From positions 124,001 to 188,000 of the forward strand of contig NZ_JBNXUM010000001.1 of the NCBI RefSeq assembly GCF_050563545.1: a stretch of DNA of 64,000 nucleotides. The letters run 5' to 3'. Positions 26,696-35,570 of the stretch are shown here, in pieces. How positions within the stretch are numbered: position 1 is the stretch's first letter; every line of letters starts with the position of its first letter. The DNA is from Falsiroseomonas sp050563545. Its GTDB lineage: Bacteria; Pseudomonadota; Alphaproteobacteria; Acetobacterales; Acetobacteraceae. Made by a program: the position numbers and the translations under genes. The notes below the pieces were generated by a model, which worked only from the letters and a program-made list of their open reading frames with translations, did no database searches and had not been told where the DNA came from.

Positions 26696-26738
26696 TCGGA
26701 TGATTCCACCCGACCGGGGCGTGCTCTAGTGTCGCGGG

Positions 26739-26930
26739 ATGGGCGAGATCGTCAACCTCAGCAAGATCCGCAAGCAGCGCGAGAAGGAAGCCGCGCGCGC
26801 CGCGGCGCCGGTGAACCGCGCGAAGCACGGCCGGACCGGCGCGGAGAAGGCGCGCGACCGCGGCGACGCGGCCAGGCGCGAGGCGCTGCTCGACGGTGCA
26901 AGGCGCGACGACGCGCCGGAGAAGAACTGA
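26739..26930 (+). CDS. DUF4169 family protein
   Basis: A 63-residue, highly charged soluble protein beginning MGEIVNLSKIRKQREKEAARAAA-type sequence that matches the DUF4169 family known from alphaproteobacteria. It is Arg/Lys/Ala/Glu-rich and probably helical. The function is not known. It reads away from the dienelactone hydrolase gene; 115 bases separate it from the YCII gene downstream. Confidence 0.82.
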   Translation: MGEIVNLSKIRKQREKEAARAAAPVNRAKHGRTGAEKARDRGDAARREALLDGARRDDAPEKN

Positions 26931-27045
26931 GCCGCGTCCCGCCCGCGCCTGTCGAAATCCCCCCTGCCCGCGCGTCATCATGGCGGCGACGCGCTCCGTC
27001 GCCCGGCGGCGGATCCGCGCCGCCGCGACGCAAGGGACACGACAC

Positions 27046-27393
27046 ATGCAGGTGATGCTGATGATCTATAGCGAGGAAGCCGGCTGGGGCCGCCTGTCGG
27101 ACGCCGAGCGCGAGGGCGCGATGGCAGCCTACACCGCCTACACCGACGCGCTGGTGCAGGCCGGCGCCATGCGGGGCGGCAACCGCCTCGCGCCGAGCGG
27201 CACGGCGCACACCGTGCGCCTCGGCGCCGGCGCGCCGCAGGTGCTCGATGGCCCCTATGCCGAGACGCGCGAGCAGCTCGGCGGCTATTACCTGCTCGAG
27301 GTCGAGGACATGGCCGCCGCGCTGCGCTGGGCCGCGCGCTGCCCCGGCGCCGCGCATGGCATCGTCGAGGTCCGGCCGATCTTCCCGACGTGA
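27046..27393 (+). CDS. YCII/DGPF-domain protein
   Basis: A 115-residue protein of the YCII-related (DGPF) family. The signature DGPY is at residues 68-71, followed by AETREQLGGYYLLEVED. Such proteins are the standard partners of ECF42-type sigma factors, and this one overlaps the sigma gene by four bases (GTGA). AAGGGA precedes the start. Its biochemical role is not settled; an enzyme or a stress-response effector are both possible. Confidence 0.9.
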   Translation: MQVMLMIYSEEAGWGRLSDAEREGAMAAYTAYTDALVQAGAMRGGNRLAPSGTAHTVRLGAGAPQVLDGPYAETREQLGGYYLLEVEDMAAALRWAARCPGAAHGIVEVRPIFPT

Positions 27394-28610
27394 CCGCGAC
27401 GCCGGCCGGGGCTGCGGTCGCGCGCCTGGCGCGGGAGGAACGCGGGCGGCTGCTCGCCTTCCTCCTCGCGCGCGGGCACGCCTTCGCCGAGGCCGAGGAC
27501 GCGCTGGCCGACGCCTTCGCCGCGGCGCTTCGCGCCTGGCCGGAAGCCGGCCTGCCCGACAGGCCCGCGGCCTGGCTGCTGACCGCGGCGCGGCGCCGGC
27601 TGCTCGACGGGCATCGCCGCGCCGCGACCGCCGCCGCGGCCCGCGCCGACCTCGCGCGCGGGGACGCCGCCGAGGATGCCGATCCGGATGCGCTGCCCGA
27701 TCATCGCCTGGCGCTGTTGCTGGCCTGCGCAGCGGAGCCGGTCGAGCCCGCCGCCCGCGCGCCGCTGATGCTGCAATGCGTGCTCGGGCTGGATGCAGCG
27801 CGCATCGCCTCCGCCTTCCTGGTCTCGCCGGCGGCCATGGGCCAGCGCCTTGTCCGCGCCAAGCGGCGGCTTGCGGCGTCCGGCGTCCGCTTCGCCCTGC
27901 CCGGCCGGGCCGAGGTCGCGGCGCGGCTGCCCGCGGTGCTGGAGGCGATCTACGCCGCCTATACCGCCGGCGCCGCGGATCCCGCCGATGGCGGCGGCCT
28001 CGCCGGGGAAGCCGCCTGGCTCGCGCGGCTCTGCGCGGCGCTGGCGCCGGAGGAGCCGGAGGCCGCGGGCCTCGCCGCCCTGCTGCTGCACCTCGAGGCG
28101 CGGCGCCCCGCCGCGCGCGACGCGGCCGGCGGCTATGTCCCGCTCTCCGACCAGGTCCCCGCGCGCTGGGACGGGGCGATGCAGGCCGAGGCCGAGCGGC
28201 TGCTGCGCGCCGCCGCGCGCCTCGGGCGGCCCGGGCGCTACCAGTGGGAGGCGGCGGTGCAGTCCGTGCACGCCGCCCGCCGCGCCACGGGGCGCACGGA
28301 CTGGGCGGCGATCCGGCTGCTCTACGACGCGCTGCTCGCCGCCACGAACTCGCCCGTGGTCGCGGTGAACCGCGCCGTGGCCGTCGCCGAGGACGAGGGG
28401 CCGGCAGCGGGCCTCGCGGCGCTGCGCGCCATCGGCGACCGGCGGCTCGGGGAGTACCAGCCCTATTGGGCGGCGCTGGCGGCGCTCGCCGGCCGCGCGG
28501 GCGAGGCGGAGGCCGCCGCCGCCGCCCGGCGGCGCGCGGCGGGGCTCGCCACCGACCCCGCGGTCCGGCGCTTCCTGCTGTCGGGCGCCGAACCCGTGAC
28601 GCGGGGATGA
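27390..28610 (+). CDS. ECF42-type RNA polymerase sigma factor with C-terminal TPR-like domain
   Basis: A 406-residue ECF sigma factor much longer than the usual 180-200. Region 2 lies at about residues 15-75 (AEAEDALADAFAAALRAWP) and region 4 near 115-165 (AAFLVSPAAMGQRLVRAKRR-like). The remaining 240 residues are the DUF6596/SnoaL-like or TPR-type extension that defines the ECF42 group (segments PNSPVVAVNRAVA-like and LGEYQPYW). These have no anti-sigma factor; the extension is thought to control activity. The start is a GTG overlapping the DGPF gene. Confidence 0.9.
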   Translation: MTATPAGAAVARLAREERGRLLAFLLARGHAFAEAEDALADAFAAALRAWPEAGLPDRPAAWLLTAARRRLLDGHRRAATAAAARADLARGDAAEDADPDALPDHRLALLLACAAEPVEPAARAPLMLQCVLGLDAARIASAFLVSPAAMGQRLVRAKRRLAASGVRFALPGRAEVAARLPAVLEAIYAAYTAGAADPADGGGLAGEAAWLARLCAALAPEEPEAAGLAALLLHLEARRPAARDAAGGYVPLSDQVPARWDGAMQAEAERLLRAAARLGRPGRYQWEAAVQSVHAARRATGRTDWAAIRLLYDALLAATNSPVVAVNRAVAVAEDEGPAAGLAALRAIGDRRLGEYQPYWAALAALAGRAGEAEAAAAARRRAAGLATDPAVRRFLLSGAEPVTRG

Positions 28611-28728
28611 GGGCGGCGCGTCCCGCGACGCCGCGATCACGGCACGTTTACATTGCCTGGAATGGTTGCAGCACCGTCCGATCCCGACGCATCGTGCCGC
28701 GGGACCGTTGATCCCTGGGGGAAAGACG

Positions 28729-29433
28729 ATGCAGCGTAAACTGGCGGCCGAGTTCATCGGCACCCTGTGGCTCGTGCTTGGCGGATGCGGCAGCGCCGTG
28801 CTGGCCGCGAAATTCCCGGAGGTCGGGATCGGCCTGGTCGGCATTTCCTTTGCCTTCGGCCTGACCGTGCTGACCATGGCCTACGCCATCGGCCACATCT
28901 CCGGCTGCCACCTGAACCCCGCGGTGACCTGCGGCCTCGTGGCGGCGGGCCGCTTCCCGTCCTCCGACGCGTTGCCCTACATCGTGGCGCAGGTCGCCGG
29001 GGCGATCGGCGGCGCGCTGCTGCTCTACCTGATCGCGTCCGGCGCGCCGAACTATGCCGGAAACCTTGGCGCGAACGGCTTCGGCGACGCCTCGCCAGGC
29101 AAGTACACCCTGCTGTCGGGCCTGGTGACCGAGATCGTCATGACCTTCTTCTTCCTGGTCATCATCCTCGGCGCGACGCATGGCAAGGCGCCGGCGGGCT
29201 TCGCGCCCATCGCCATCGGGCTCGGGCTGACGCTGATCCACCTCGTCTCGATCCCTGTCACCGGCACCTCGGTCAATCCGGCGCGCAGTACGGGGCCGGC
29301 GCTGTTCTCCGGCGGCACGGCGATCGCCCAGCTCTGGCTGTTCTGGGTCGCGCCGATCGCCGGCGCGGTCGCCGCCGGCGTCGTGAGCCGCTGGCTGCAC
29401 GACGACACCTCAGTGGTGGAGGGGCGCGGCTGA
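28729..29433 (+). CDS. aqpZ: Aquaporin Z
   Basis: A 234-residue water channel with six membrane helices and two half-helices. The two NPA motifs are at 63-65 (HLNPAV) and 183-185 (SVNPARS). The selectivity-filter residues expected for a water-specific channel are present: His171, a Thr in the TGTSVNPAR loop and Arg186. GGGGAAAG lies upstream of the ATG. It stands alone, with a hairpin 12 bases after its stop. Confidence 0.96.
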   Translation: MQRKLAAEFIGTLWLVLGGCGSAVLAAKFPEVGIGLVGISFAFGLTVLTMAYAIGHISGCHLNPAVTCGLVAAGRFPSSDALPYIVAQVAGAIGGALLLYLIASGAPNYAGNLGANGFGDASPGKYTLLSGLVTEIVMTFFFLVIILGATHGKAPAGFAPIAIGLGLTLIHLVSIPVTGTSVNPARSTGPALFSGGTAIAQLWLFWVAPIAGAVAAGVVSRWLHDDTSVVEGRG

Positions 29434-29444
29434 CGCCGGCACCG

Positions 29445-29464
29445 GGAGGGGCGCCGTCCCCTCC
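29445..29464 (+). terminator. Hairpin after aqpZ
   Basis: GGAGGGG (29445-29451) pairs with CCCCTCC (29458-29464) around CGCCGT, 12 bases past the aqpZ stop. No U-run. Confidence 0.55.
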
Positions 29465-29526
29465 GGACCCTCCCCGCCGGTGGCGTCCGGGCTAGCCCGC
29501 GATCGGTCTGAGTGTGCGCACCGAAG

Positions 29527-29554
29527 GTGGGCACGCCAGGCCGTGAATCGCCGG
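29527..29554. repeat. Copy 1 of the GTGGGCACGCC repeat
   Basis: GTGGGCACGCC followed by AGGCCGTGAATCGCCGGG lies directly beyond the stop of the minus-strand histidine kinase gene. Nearly the same sequence is found at 58631-58660 just beyond the stop of another minus-strand gene. Only one arm of the inverted repeat seen at the other site is present here. Confidence 0.6.
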
Positions 29555-29555
29555 G

Positions 29556-31232
29556 TCAGAGAAGGCTGGACCCGTCCAGCGGCATCGAGAGGCGGAACAC
29601 CAGCCCGGCCGGCGCATACGCCGTCTGCACGCGCGCGCCGAGGTCGCGCGCGATCGCCTGCTCGATGAGCTGGGAACCGAAGCCGCGCCGCATCGGCTGC
29701 TGCACAGGCGGGCCACCGGATTCGCGCCATTCCAGGTCGAGCCGCCTCGCCGCGCCGGCATCGCGCACCGACGTCCAGCGCAGCGCGACCCGGCCGGCCG
29801 GCACGGACAGCGCGCCGTATTTCGCGGCGTTGGTCGCGAGTTCATGCGCCAGCATGCCGAAGGCGACGGAGAGCCGGGCGGGCAGCGACACGTCGGGCCC
29901 GTCCAGCGTCACGCGTCCCGACCCCGCGGCGTCATGCGCGGCGAGCTCGGTGCTCAGCACGTCCCGCAGTTCCGCATCCCGCCACTGCGCGCCCGACAGC
30001 AGGACATGGGTGTGCGCCAGCGCCCGGATGCGCTCGGACAGCCGCAGCTTGAAGTCCTGCACGTCAGCGGCGTGGCGCGCGCTGAGGCGGACCATCGAAT
30101 CCACCATCGCGAGCGTGTTGCGCACGCGATGGTTCAGCTCATGCACCATCAGCCGCTGCCGCGCGGCGGCGGAGAGGAGCGTCTCTGCGGTCTCGTCGAC
30201 CTCGCGCACTCCGGTCGTCGGCGGCGCAGAGAGGGCGCCGCCCTCGACGCTCGCGCCGAAGGCCGCGAGGCCGCGGATGGCGCGGGCCAGCCGGTTGCCG
30301 AAGGACCACGCGCCGCCCAGGGCGAGGGCGAGCAGCGCGGCGCCGATGCCCGCCGCGGCCCAGAGCCGCCGGCGCAGCGGCGCCTCGATCACCCGCACCG
30401 GGGCACCCGCCGCCACCGTCCAGCCGGATCCGGCAAGGCGCCGCTGGGCGGAATAGACCTCCTCGCCGTCGCGCCCGACGAAGCGCAGCGTCGCCTCCTC
30501 GCCGGTCATCGGCACCGTCGCGGCGGCGGCCGCGCTCCGCGTGCCGACCGTCTCGTCGTGCCGGGCCCGCCGGGCGAGGATGACGTGGTCGCGGTCGAAC
30601 AGGCCGATGCCGCCGCCCGGCGGCGCGCGCTGCGCCAGCAGGATGTCGCGCAGCCTGGCCGTCGGCACGCTGACATGCAGCAGCCAGCGCACCTCGCCGC
30701 CGAGGACGACCGGCACGACCACCGCGAAGCTGTGCTCCCCGTCGATGCGGCCGCGGTAGTGCCCGGTCACGAAGGGACGCCTGCCGGCGATGATCTCCTC
30801 GTCCCATCGCGAGATCGAGCTGCCGGCGGGCATGGCCTCGCCATAGGGCGCGCGCGTGGCCAGCACCTGGCGGCCGGTCGCGTCGCGGAGGTAGATGTCG
30901 GCGCCGATCGCCCGCTTCGCCGCGGCGGCATGGGCGTGGAACTCGGCGAGCCGACCTTCCGCGAGCGAAGGTGCGGAGCCCAGGGTGCTGAGCGTCGTGA
31001 CGAGGGCGTTCAGCTCGCGGTCCACGGCGATCGCCGCGGCCACCGCGCCGTCGCGCACGCCGCGCTCGAACCGTTCGGTCTCCGCCCGCACATAGGCCGC
31101 CGCGAGCCCGCCTGCGAGGAGCAGGAGCGGCAGGACCGCCGCGAGCACGACGAGCACGAGGTGCATCCGCACCGTGGTCCGCGCGGAGCGCGTTGGCAGA
31201 AGGCCCGGCCCACGGGCAGGCGCGATATGCAT
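29556..31232 (-). CDS. Membrane sensor histidine kinase, HWE/HisKA_2 type
   Basis: A 558-residue inner-membrane kinase. One helix lies at about residues 24-47, a periplasmic sensor (Cache-like) covers 50-285, and a second helix 291-310 follows. The kinase part begins with HELNHRVRNTL, the H-box of HWE/HisKA_2 enzymes, with His364 as the likely phospho-acceptor. The N-box is AHELATNAAKYGAL with Asn468. Such kinases often signal in general-stress or light pathways. No response regulator is adjacent, so its partner is elsewhere. Confidence 0.9.
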   Translation of the reverse strand: MHIAPARGPGLLPTRSARTTVRMHLVLVVLAAVLPLLLLAGGLAAAYVRAETERFERGVRDGAVAAAIAVDRELNALVTTLSTLGSAPSLAEGRLAEFHAHAAAAKRAIGADIYLRDATGRQVLATRAPYGEAMPAGSSISRWDEEIIAGRRPFVTGHYRGRIDGEHSFAVVVPVVLGGEVRWLLHVSVPTARLRDILLAQRAPPGGGIGLFDRDHVILARRARHDETVGTRSAAAAATVPMTGEEATLRFVGRDGEEVYSAQRRLAGSGWTVAAGAPVRVIEAPLRRRLWAAAGIGAALLALALGGAWSFGNRLARAIRGLAAFGASVEGGALSAPPTTGVREVDETAETLLSAAARQRLMVHELNHRVRNTLAMVDSMVRLSARHAADVQDFKLRLSERIRALAHTHVLLSGAQWRDAELRDVLSTELAAHDAAGSGRVTLDGPDVSLPARLSVAFGMLAHELATNAAKYGALSVPAGRVALRWTSVRDAGAARRLDLEWRESGGPPVQQPMRRGFGSQLIEQAIARDLGARVQTAYAPAGLVFRLSMPLDGSSLL

Positions 31233-31326
31233 GGGCCCTCGTGAAATACGACGAGATTGTCAGCCCCGCCCGCGGCCGGAGTCACGTCACAATGCGGAAC
31301 GGCGCAACCGCGGCCGGCGCAACGGA

Positions 31327-32211
31327 TCAGCCGCGCAGCACGCGCCCGGCCACCGCGTCGAGCTTCGCGAGCAGCGCGGGATCGCGCCGCTCCGGCGCCG
31401 TGATCAGCGCATGATCCAGCGCGCGGTCGCAGCCCGCCGGGCACGGCCCGCGCGGCCGCCCCAGCGCCGGCACCACCTCGGCGACCAGCGCGCGCGCCGC
31501 ATCGGCGTTGGAGAACAGGACCTTCACGACCTGCTCGACCGTGACGTGGTCGTGGTCGGGATGCCAGCAGTCGAAATCGGTGACCATGGCCACCGTCGCG
31601 TAGCAGAGCTCCGCCTCGCGGGCCAACTTGGCCTCCGGCATGTTCGTCATGCCGATCACGCTGCAGCCCCACTGGCGATACAGCTTGCTCTCCGCCTTGG
31701 TCGAGAACTGGGGCCCTTCCATCACGAGGTAGGTGCCGCCGCGCGTCACCGGCAGCCCGAGGCCGCGCGCGGCGTGTTCCAGCGCGTCGCCGATGCGCGG
31801 GCAGACGGGATGCGCGACCGAGACATGCGCGACGCAGCCCGAGGAGAAGAAGCTCTTCGCGCGGGCGAAGCTGCGGTCGATGAACTGGTCCACGATGACG
31901 AAGTGCCCGGGCGGCAGGTCCTCCCGCAGCGATCCCACGGCGGAGAGCGAGACGACGTCCGTGCAGCCGCTGCGCTTCAGCGCGTCGATGTTGGCGCGGT
32001 AGTTCAGCTCCGACGGCGGCGTCGGGTGCCCGCGCCCGTGCCGCGGCAGGAAGCGCACGGGCACGCCGCCGAGCCGGCCGAACAGGATCTCGTCCGACGG
32101 ATCGCCCCAGGGCGTCGCGACGCGCCGCCATTCCCGGTCCTCGAGCCCCGGTATGTCATACAGGCCCGACCCGCCGATCAGGCCGATGACGGGGGTGATC
32201 TCGTCGCTCAT
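31327..32211 (-). CDS. mtnP: S-methyl-5'-thioadenosine phosphorylase
   Basis: MtnP splits methylthioadenosine, the by-product of polyamine synthesis, into adenine and methylthioribose-1-phosphate, feeding methionine salvage. The 294-residue protein shows the family's phosphate-binding start (GLIGGSGLYD), the RHGRGH segment, NYRANI, the substrate-binding MEGPQFSTKAES and NMPEAKLAREAE. Length is normal. No other methionine-salvage genes are in the window. Confidence 0.95.
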   Translation of the reverse strand: MSDEITPVIGLIGGSGLYDIPGLEDREWRRVATPWGDPSDEILFGRLGGVPVRFLPRHGRGHPTPPSELNYRANIDALKRSGCTDVVSLSAVGSLREDLPPGHFVIVDQFIDRSFARAKSFFSSGCVAHVSVAHPVCPRIGDALEHAARGLGLPVTRGGTYLVMEGPQFSTKAESKLYRQWGCSVIGMTNMPEAKLAREAELCYATVAMVTDFDCWHPDHDHVTVEQVVKVLFSNADAARALVAEVVPALGRPRGPCPAGCDRALDHALITAPERRDPALLAKLDAVAGRVLRG

Positions 32212-32360
32212 GCGCGGGCTCCGGAAGGCGTGGCGCGCGCGTCATAGCGGCCGCGGCGCGGCCTGTCGCGGGGCGGTTTCGGACAGGATTCGCCCGCCCT
32301 TCGGGACGCGGCCGCGCCCTTCGCGCTCTGCTGCCCTCGCCGGACAGAGGGAATACGGCC

Positions 32361-32531
32361 ATGCGCGATCACGACAGGCTGCTGCTGGCGGCGTCGGCGG
32401 CACTGATGATCATGGTGGGGCTCGTGCTGGGCAGCGCGCTTTACGCTCCGCCCGGCGGGCGGGTGGACGGCGACGCGTGGCTCGCGGCGGAGAGCGCGGC
32501 TGGAGACGCCGATTACGCCTGGACATGGTAG
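32361..32531 (+). CDS. 56-residue single-pass membrane protein
   Basis: A short frame starting at ATG 32361 with AGAGGGA 8 bases upstream. The product has a charged start (MRDHDR), one membrane helix at about residues 7-28 (LLLAASAALMIMVGLVLGSAL) and a short acidic tail ending in Trp-Thr-Trp. No family is recognised. It ends 6 bases before the converging SH3 lipoprotein gene. The ribosome site and the clean membrane topology support it being real. Confidence 0.55.
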   Translation: MRDHDRLLLAASAALMIMVGLVLGSALYAPPGGRVDGDAWLAAESAAGDADYAWTW

Positions 32532-32537
32532 GCGGCG

Positions 32538-33320
32538 TCAGCGGCCGTCGAGCAGCGAGGCGTGCACCCAGCCCCAGGGCTCGGTTTCGCCGACCATCAG
32601 CCAGCCGCCCGGCGCCTCGCTGAAGACCTGCAGGACGGAGCCGCGCGGCGCGACGCGCAGGATCGCGCTGCCGCCATTCGGCTCGGCGCGGATGTTGGCG
32701 GGCGTCCGCTGGCTTGTCATCACCGCGCCGCGCGGCATGGGCTGGCCGGCCGCGAGCGGCGTGCCGGGCTGCGGCGCCGGTGCGGGCTGGATCAGCGGCG
32801 CGTTGGTCGAAGGCAGCGCGGTCGGCGGCGGTGCTCGCAGCGAAGCCGCAACGCCCTCGGCGCCTTGCAGCCCCTCGGGCGCTGGAGGCAGCGGGCGCGC
32901 CCCGCCGCGCGGCACCGGCGGGCCGCCGCCGTCGAAGCAGCGGTCCACCATCTCGAAATAGACCCGCGTCGCCTCGGGCGAGGTCAGGGCGAGCACGAGG
33001 TCGAGCCGCGCGACCTGCGCGCCCTCGAAGGCGACGACGGCGACATAGGGCAGCCAGGGCGTGTCGGGCCGGCCGGTCGGGTTGACTTGGCCGCAGACCG
33101 CGACGGTGTCCGCCAGCAGCTGGCGATGCGCCAGGACGGCACGCAGCGCGAGCGGCCCGTCGATGGACAGGCGCTGGCGCAGCCTCGCCTCGGCCGCGGC
33201 CTGCGCCTCGGCATGGCGCGGCGGTGCCGCGGGCGTGCGCGCGGCGGCCGGCGCGTCCTCCTTGCAGGCGGCGAGCCACGGCAGCAGCGCGAGGGTGAGG
33301 AGCCGGAGGCCGAGCGTCAT
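32538..33320 (-). CDS. Lipoprotein with C-terminal SH3 domain
   Basis: A 260-residue envelope lipoprotein: signal with lipobox LAAC (Cys19), a middle region of about 120 residues with two Cys (AVCGQVN, DRCFDGG) and a proline-rich linker. It ends with a bacterial SH3 domain (about 195-260; segments TPANIRAEPNGGSAIL, GSVLQV and GWVHASLL). Bacterial SH3 domains commonly bind cell-wall peptides. Start at ATG 33320; a longer frame would not give a signal peptide. It is probably transcribed alone. Confidence 0.8.
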   Translation of the reverse strand: MTLGLRLLTLALLPWLAACKEDAPAAARTPAAPPRHAEAQAAAEARLRQRLSIDGPLALRAVLAHRQLLADTVAVCGQVNPTGRPDTPWLPYVAVVAFEGAQVARLDLVLALTSPEATRVYFEMVDRCFDGGGPPVPRGGARPLPPAPEGLQGAEGVAASLRAPPPTALPSTNAPLIQPAPAPQPGTPLAAGQPMPRGAVMTSQRTPANIRAEPNGGSAILRVAPRGSVLQVFSEAPGGWLMVGETEPWGWVHASLLDGR

Positions 33321-33402
33321 CGTTCCAGGTTGAGACCGGCGCGATCTTGGCCGAGCCTTGCCGCATCGCAAAGAGGCGGCGCAGTCACCCCCCCGACAGC
33401 GG

Positions 33403-33432
33403 AAGGGGCCGCCCCTTGCGGAGCGGCCCCTT
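33403..33432 (-). terminator. Hairpin after the petABC operon
   Basis: AAGGGGCCG (33403-33411) pairs with CGGCCCCTT (33424-33432), loop 12, about 27 bases beyond the petC stop in the direction of transcription. It is a probable end of the bc1 operon transcript. Confidence 0.6.
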
Positions 33433-33458
33433 GCCTCGGCGTCGCGGAGGGCGAAGCC

Positions 33459-34235
33459 TCAGTGCTTCACGTCGGCCCAGATGCGGCGCTTCACGGCGTA
33501 GGTCAGGCCGCCGAGCACGATCAGGAACAGGACGATCTTGATGCCCATGCGGCGCCGCGCCTCGAGCTCGGGCTCGGCCGCCCAGGCCAGGAAGGTGGTG
33601 ACGTCGCGCGCCATCTGGTCGACGGTCGCCTTGGTGCCGTCGGCGTATTCGATCTGGTCGTCGTTCAGCACGCGGGGCATCGCGATCTGATGGCCGGGGA
33701 AGTAGGCGTTGTAGTTCATCCCGTCCATCAGGGTGAAGCCGGCGGGCGGATCCTCGTAGCCGGTCAGCAGGGCGTGGATGTAGTCGGCGTGACCCTCGCG
33801 CGCCTTCACGATGACCGACAGGTCGGGCGGCAGGGCACCGTTGTTGGCGGCGCGCGCGGCCTGGTCATTGGCGAAGGGCCGGCGGAAATGATCGGACAGC
33901 CGCGCCGGCCGCTCGAACATCTCGCCGGTGTCGTTCGGGCCGTCCATCACCTGGATCTGCGCGGCGATGGCGCGGACCTGCGGCTCCGTCAGGCCGATCT
34001 CGAGCAGGTTGCGGTAGTACATCTGCCGCATCGAGTGGCAGTTCGAGCAGACCTCCTTGTAGACCTGGAAGCCGCGCTGCAGAGACGCCCGGTCGAAGGT
34101 GCCGAACAGCCCCTCGAAGGAGAAGCGGACGGACGGGATATGGATCTCGCCTTCCGCCGCGCGGGCCGGCGCTGCGTTGAGGGCCGCGGCGGCGCCCAGG
34201 ACCAGGGCGCCGACCAGGTTACGCAGGCGGGACAT
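33459..34235 (-). CDS. petC: Cytochrome c1 of the bc1 complex
   Basis: Cytochrome c1 passes electrons from the Rieske protein to soluble or membrane cytochrome c. The 258-residue protein has a signal peptide (cleavage after ARA near residue 26), the heme-binding CSNCH at 63-67 and the axial Met186 in HQIAMPRVL. A C-terminal membrane anchor follows at about 230-250 (GIKIVLFLIVLGGLTYAV). Its ATG overlaps the petB stop by one base. No long insertion is seen. Confidence 0.96.
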   Translation of the reverse strand: MSRLRNLVGALVLGAAAALNAAPARAAEGEIHIPSVRFSFEGLFGTFDRASLQRGFQVYKEVCSNCHSMRQMYYRNLLEIGLTEPQVRAIAAQIQVMDGPNDTGEMFERPARLSDHFRRPFANDQAARAANNGALPPDLSVIVKAREGHADYIHALLTGYEDPPAGFTLMDGMNYNAYFPGHQIAMPRVLNDDQIEYADGTKATVDQMARDVTTFLAWAAEPELEARRRMGIKIVLFLIVLGGLTYAVKRRIWADVKH

Positions 34236-35503
34236 CAGGCCTTCTCCATCGGCTTCGCGGCAGCGCCGGCGGGCAGCGGCCCACCCCCCCGCAGCACGGG
34301 CAGGGCAATGCTCTCTGGCAGCTTCAGCGGACGCTCCAGCCGGCCGAGCAGCGGCAGGATCACCAGGAAGTAGGCGAAGTAATAGGCGGTCGCGACGCGG
34401 GCGATCACCACCGCGATGCCCTCGGGCGGCTTCCCGCCGGCCCAGAGCAGAGCGAAAAAGGACACGGCCCAGAGCAGCAGGAACCACTTCGCCACCGGGC
34501 GGAAGCGCATGGAGCGCACCGGCGAGGTGTCGAGCCAGGGCAGGATGAACAGGATCGCGATCGAGCCGAACATCAGCACCACGCCGCCCAGCTTGTCCGG
34601 CACCGCGCGCAGGATCGCGTAGAACGGCAGGAAGTACCATTCGGGCACGATATGCGCCGGCGTCACCAGCGGGTTGGCCGGGATGTAGTTGTCGGGGTGG
34701 CCCAGGTAGTTCGGGAAGAAGAAGACGATGAAGGCCCAGAAGGTCAGGAACACCACCAGGCCGACGCTGTCCTTGATGGTGTAGTAGGGGTGGAAGGGCA
34801 GCGTGTCCTGCGGGCCCTTCGGCTCGATCCCGAGCGGGTTGTTCGACCCCGTCACGTGCAGCGCCGCGACGTGCAGGAACACCACGCCCACGATCACGAA
34901 GGGCAGGAGGTAGTGCAGGCTGAAGAAGCGGTTGAGCGTCGGGTTGTCCACGCTGAAGCCGCCCCACAGCCAGGTCACGATGGAGTTGCCGACCACCGGA
35001 ATGGCGGAGAAGAGGTTGGTGATGACGGTGGCGCCCCAGAAGGACATCTGGCCCCAGGGCAGCACATAGCCCATGAACGCGGTCGCCATCATCAGCAGGA
35101 AGATCACGACGCCCAGGATCCACAGGATCTCGCGCGGCGCCTTGTAGGACCCGTACCAGAGCCCCCGCCAGATGTGGATGTAGACCGCGATGAAGAACAT
35201 CGAGGCGCCGTTGGCGTGCACGTAGCGCAGCAGCCAGCCGTAGTTCACGTCGCGCATGATCCGCTCGACGCTGTCGAAGGCCATCGAGGTGTGCGCGGTG
35301 TAGTGCATCGACAGGAAGACGCCGGTCGCGATCATGATGATCAGCGTCACCATGGCGATCGCGCCGAAGTTCCAGAAGTAGTTGAAGTTCCGGGGCGTCG
35401 GAAACGTCCCGTACTCCTTCTGCATCATCGTGAATACGGGCAGGCGCGTGTCGATCCAGCGCACCACCGGGTTGGAGAACTCGCTCTGGTGAAGCCCAGC
35501 CAT
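34235..35503 (-). CDS. petB: Cytochrome b of the bc1 complex
   Basis: The quinol-oxidising membrane subunit with two b hemes. The 422-residue protein has eight hydrophobic helices. The four heme-ligating histidines are in the segments around LRYVHANGAS/YIHIWRG and SLHYLLPF/LHVAALHVTGS. The Qo-site PEWY motif is in HIVPEWYFLPF. It is full-length, not split into b6 and subunit IV. It lies between petA and petC in the standard order. Confidence 0.97.
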   Translation of the reverse strand: MAGLHQSEFSNPVVRWIDTRLPVFTMMQKEYGTFPTPRNFNYFWNFGAIAMVTLIIMIATGVFLSMHYTAHTSMAFDSVERIMRDVNYGWLLRYVHANGASMFFIAVYIHIWRGLWYGSYKAPREILWILGVVIFLLMMATAFMGYVLPWGQMSFWGATVITNLFSAIPVVGNSIVTWLWGGFSVDNPTLNRFFSLHYLLPFVIVGVVFLHVAALHVTGSNNPLGIEPKGPQDTLPFHPYYTIKDSVGLVVFLTFWAFIVFFFPNYLGHPDNYIPANPLVTPAHIVPEWYFLPFYAILRAVPDKLGGVVLMFGSIAILFILPWLDTSPVRSMRFRPVAKWFLLLWAVSFFALLWAGGKPPEGIAVVIARVATAYYFAYFLVILPLLGRLERPLKLPESIALPVLRGGGPLPAGAAAKPMEKA

Positions 35504-35570
35504 CGGACCTTGGCTCCTATTCGTTGTCAGGCGTCAGGGCGGGCGCGGACCATACCGCGCCCGGCATCCG

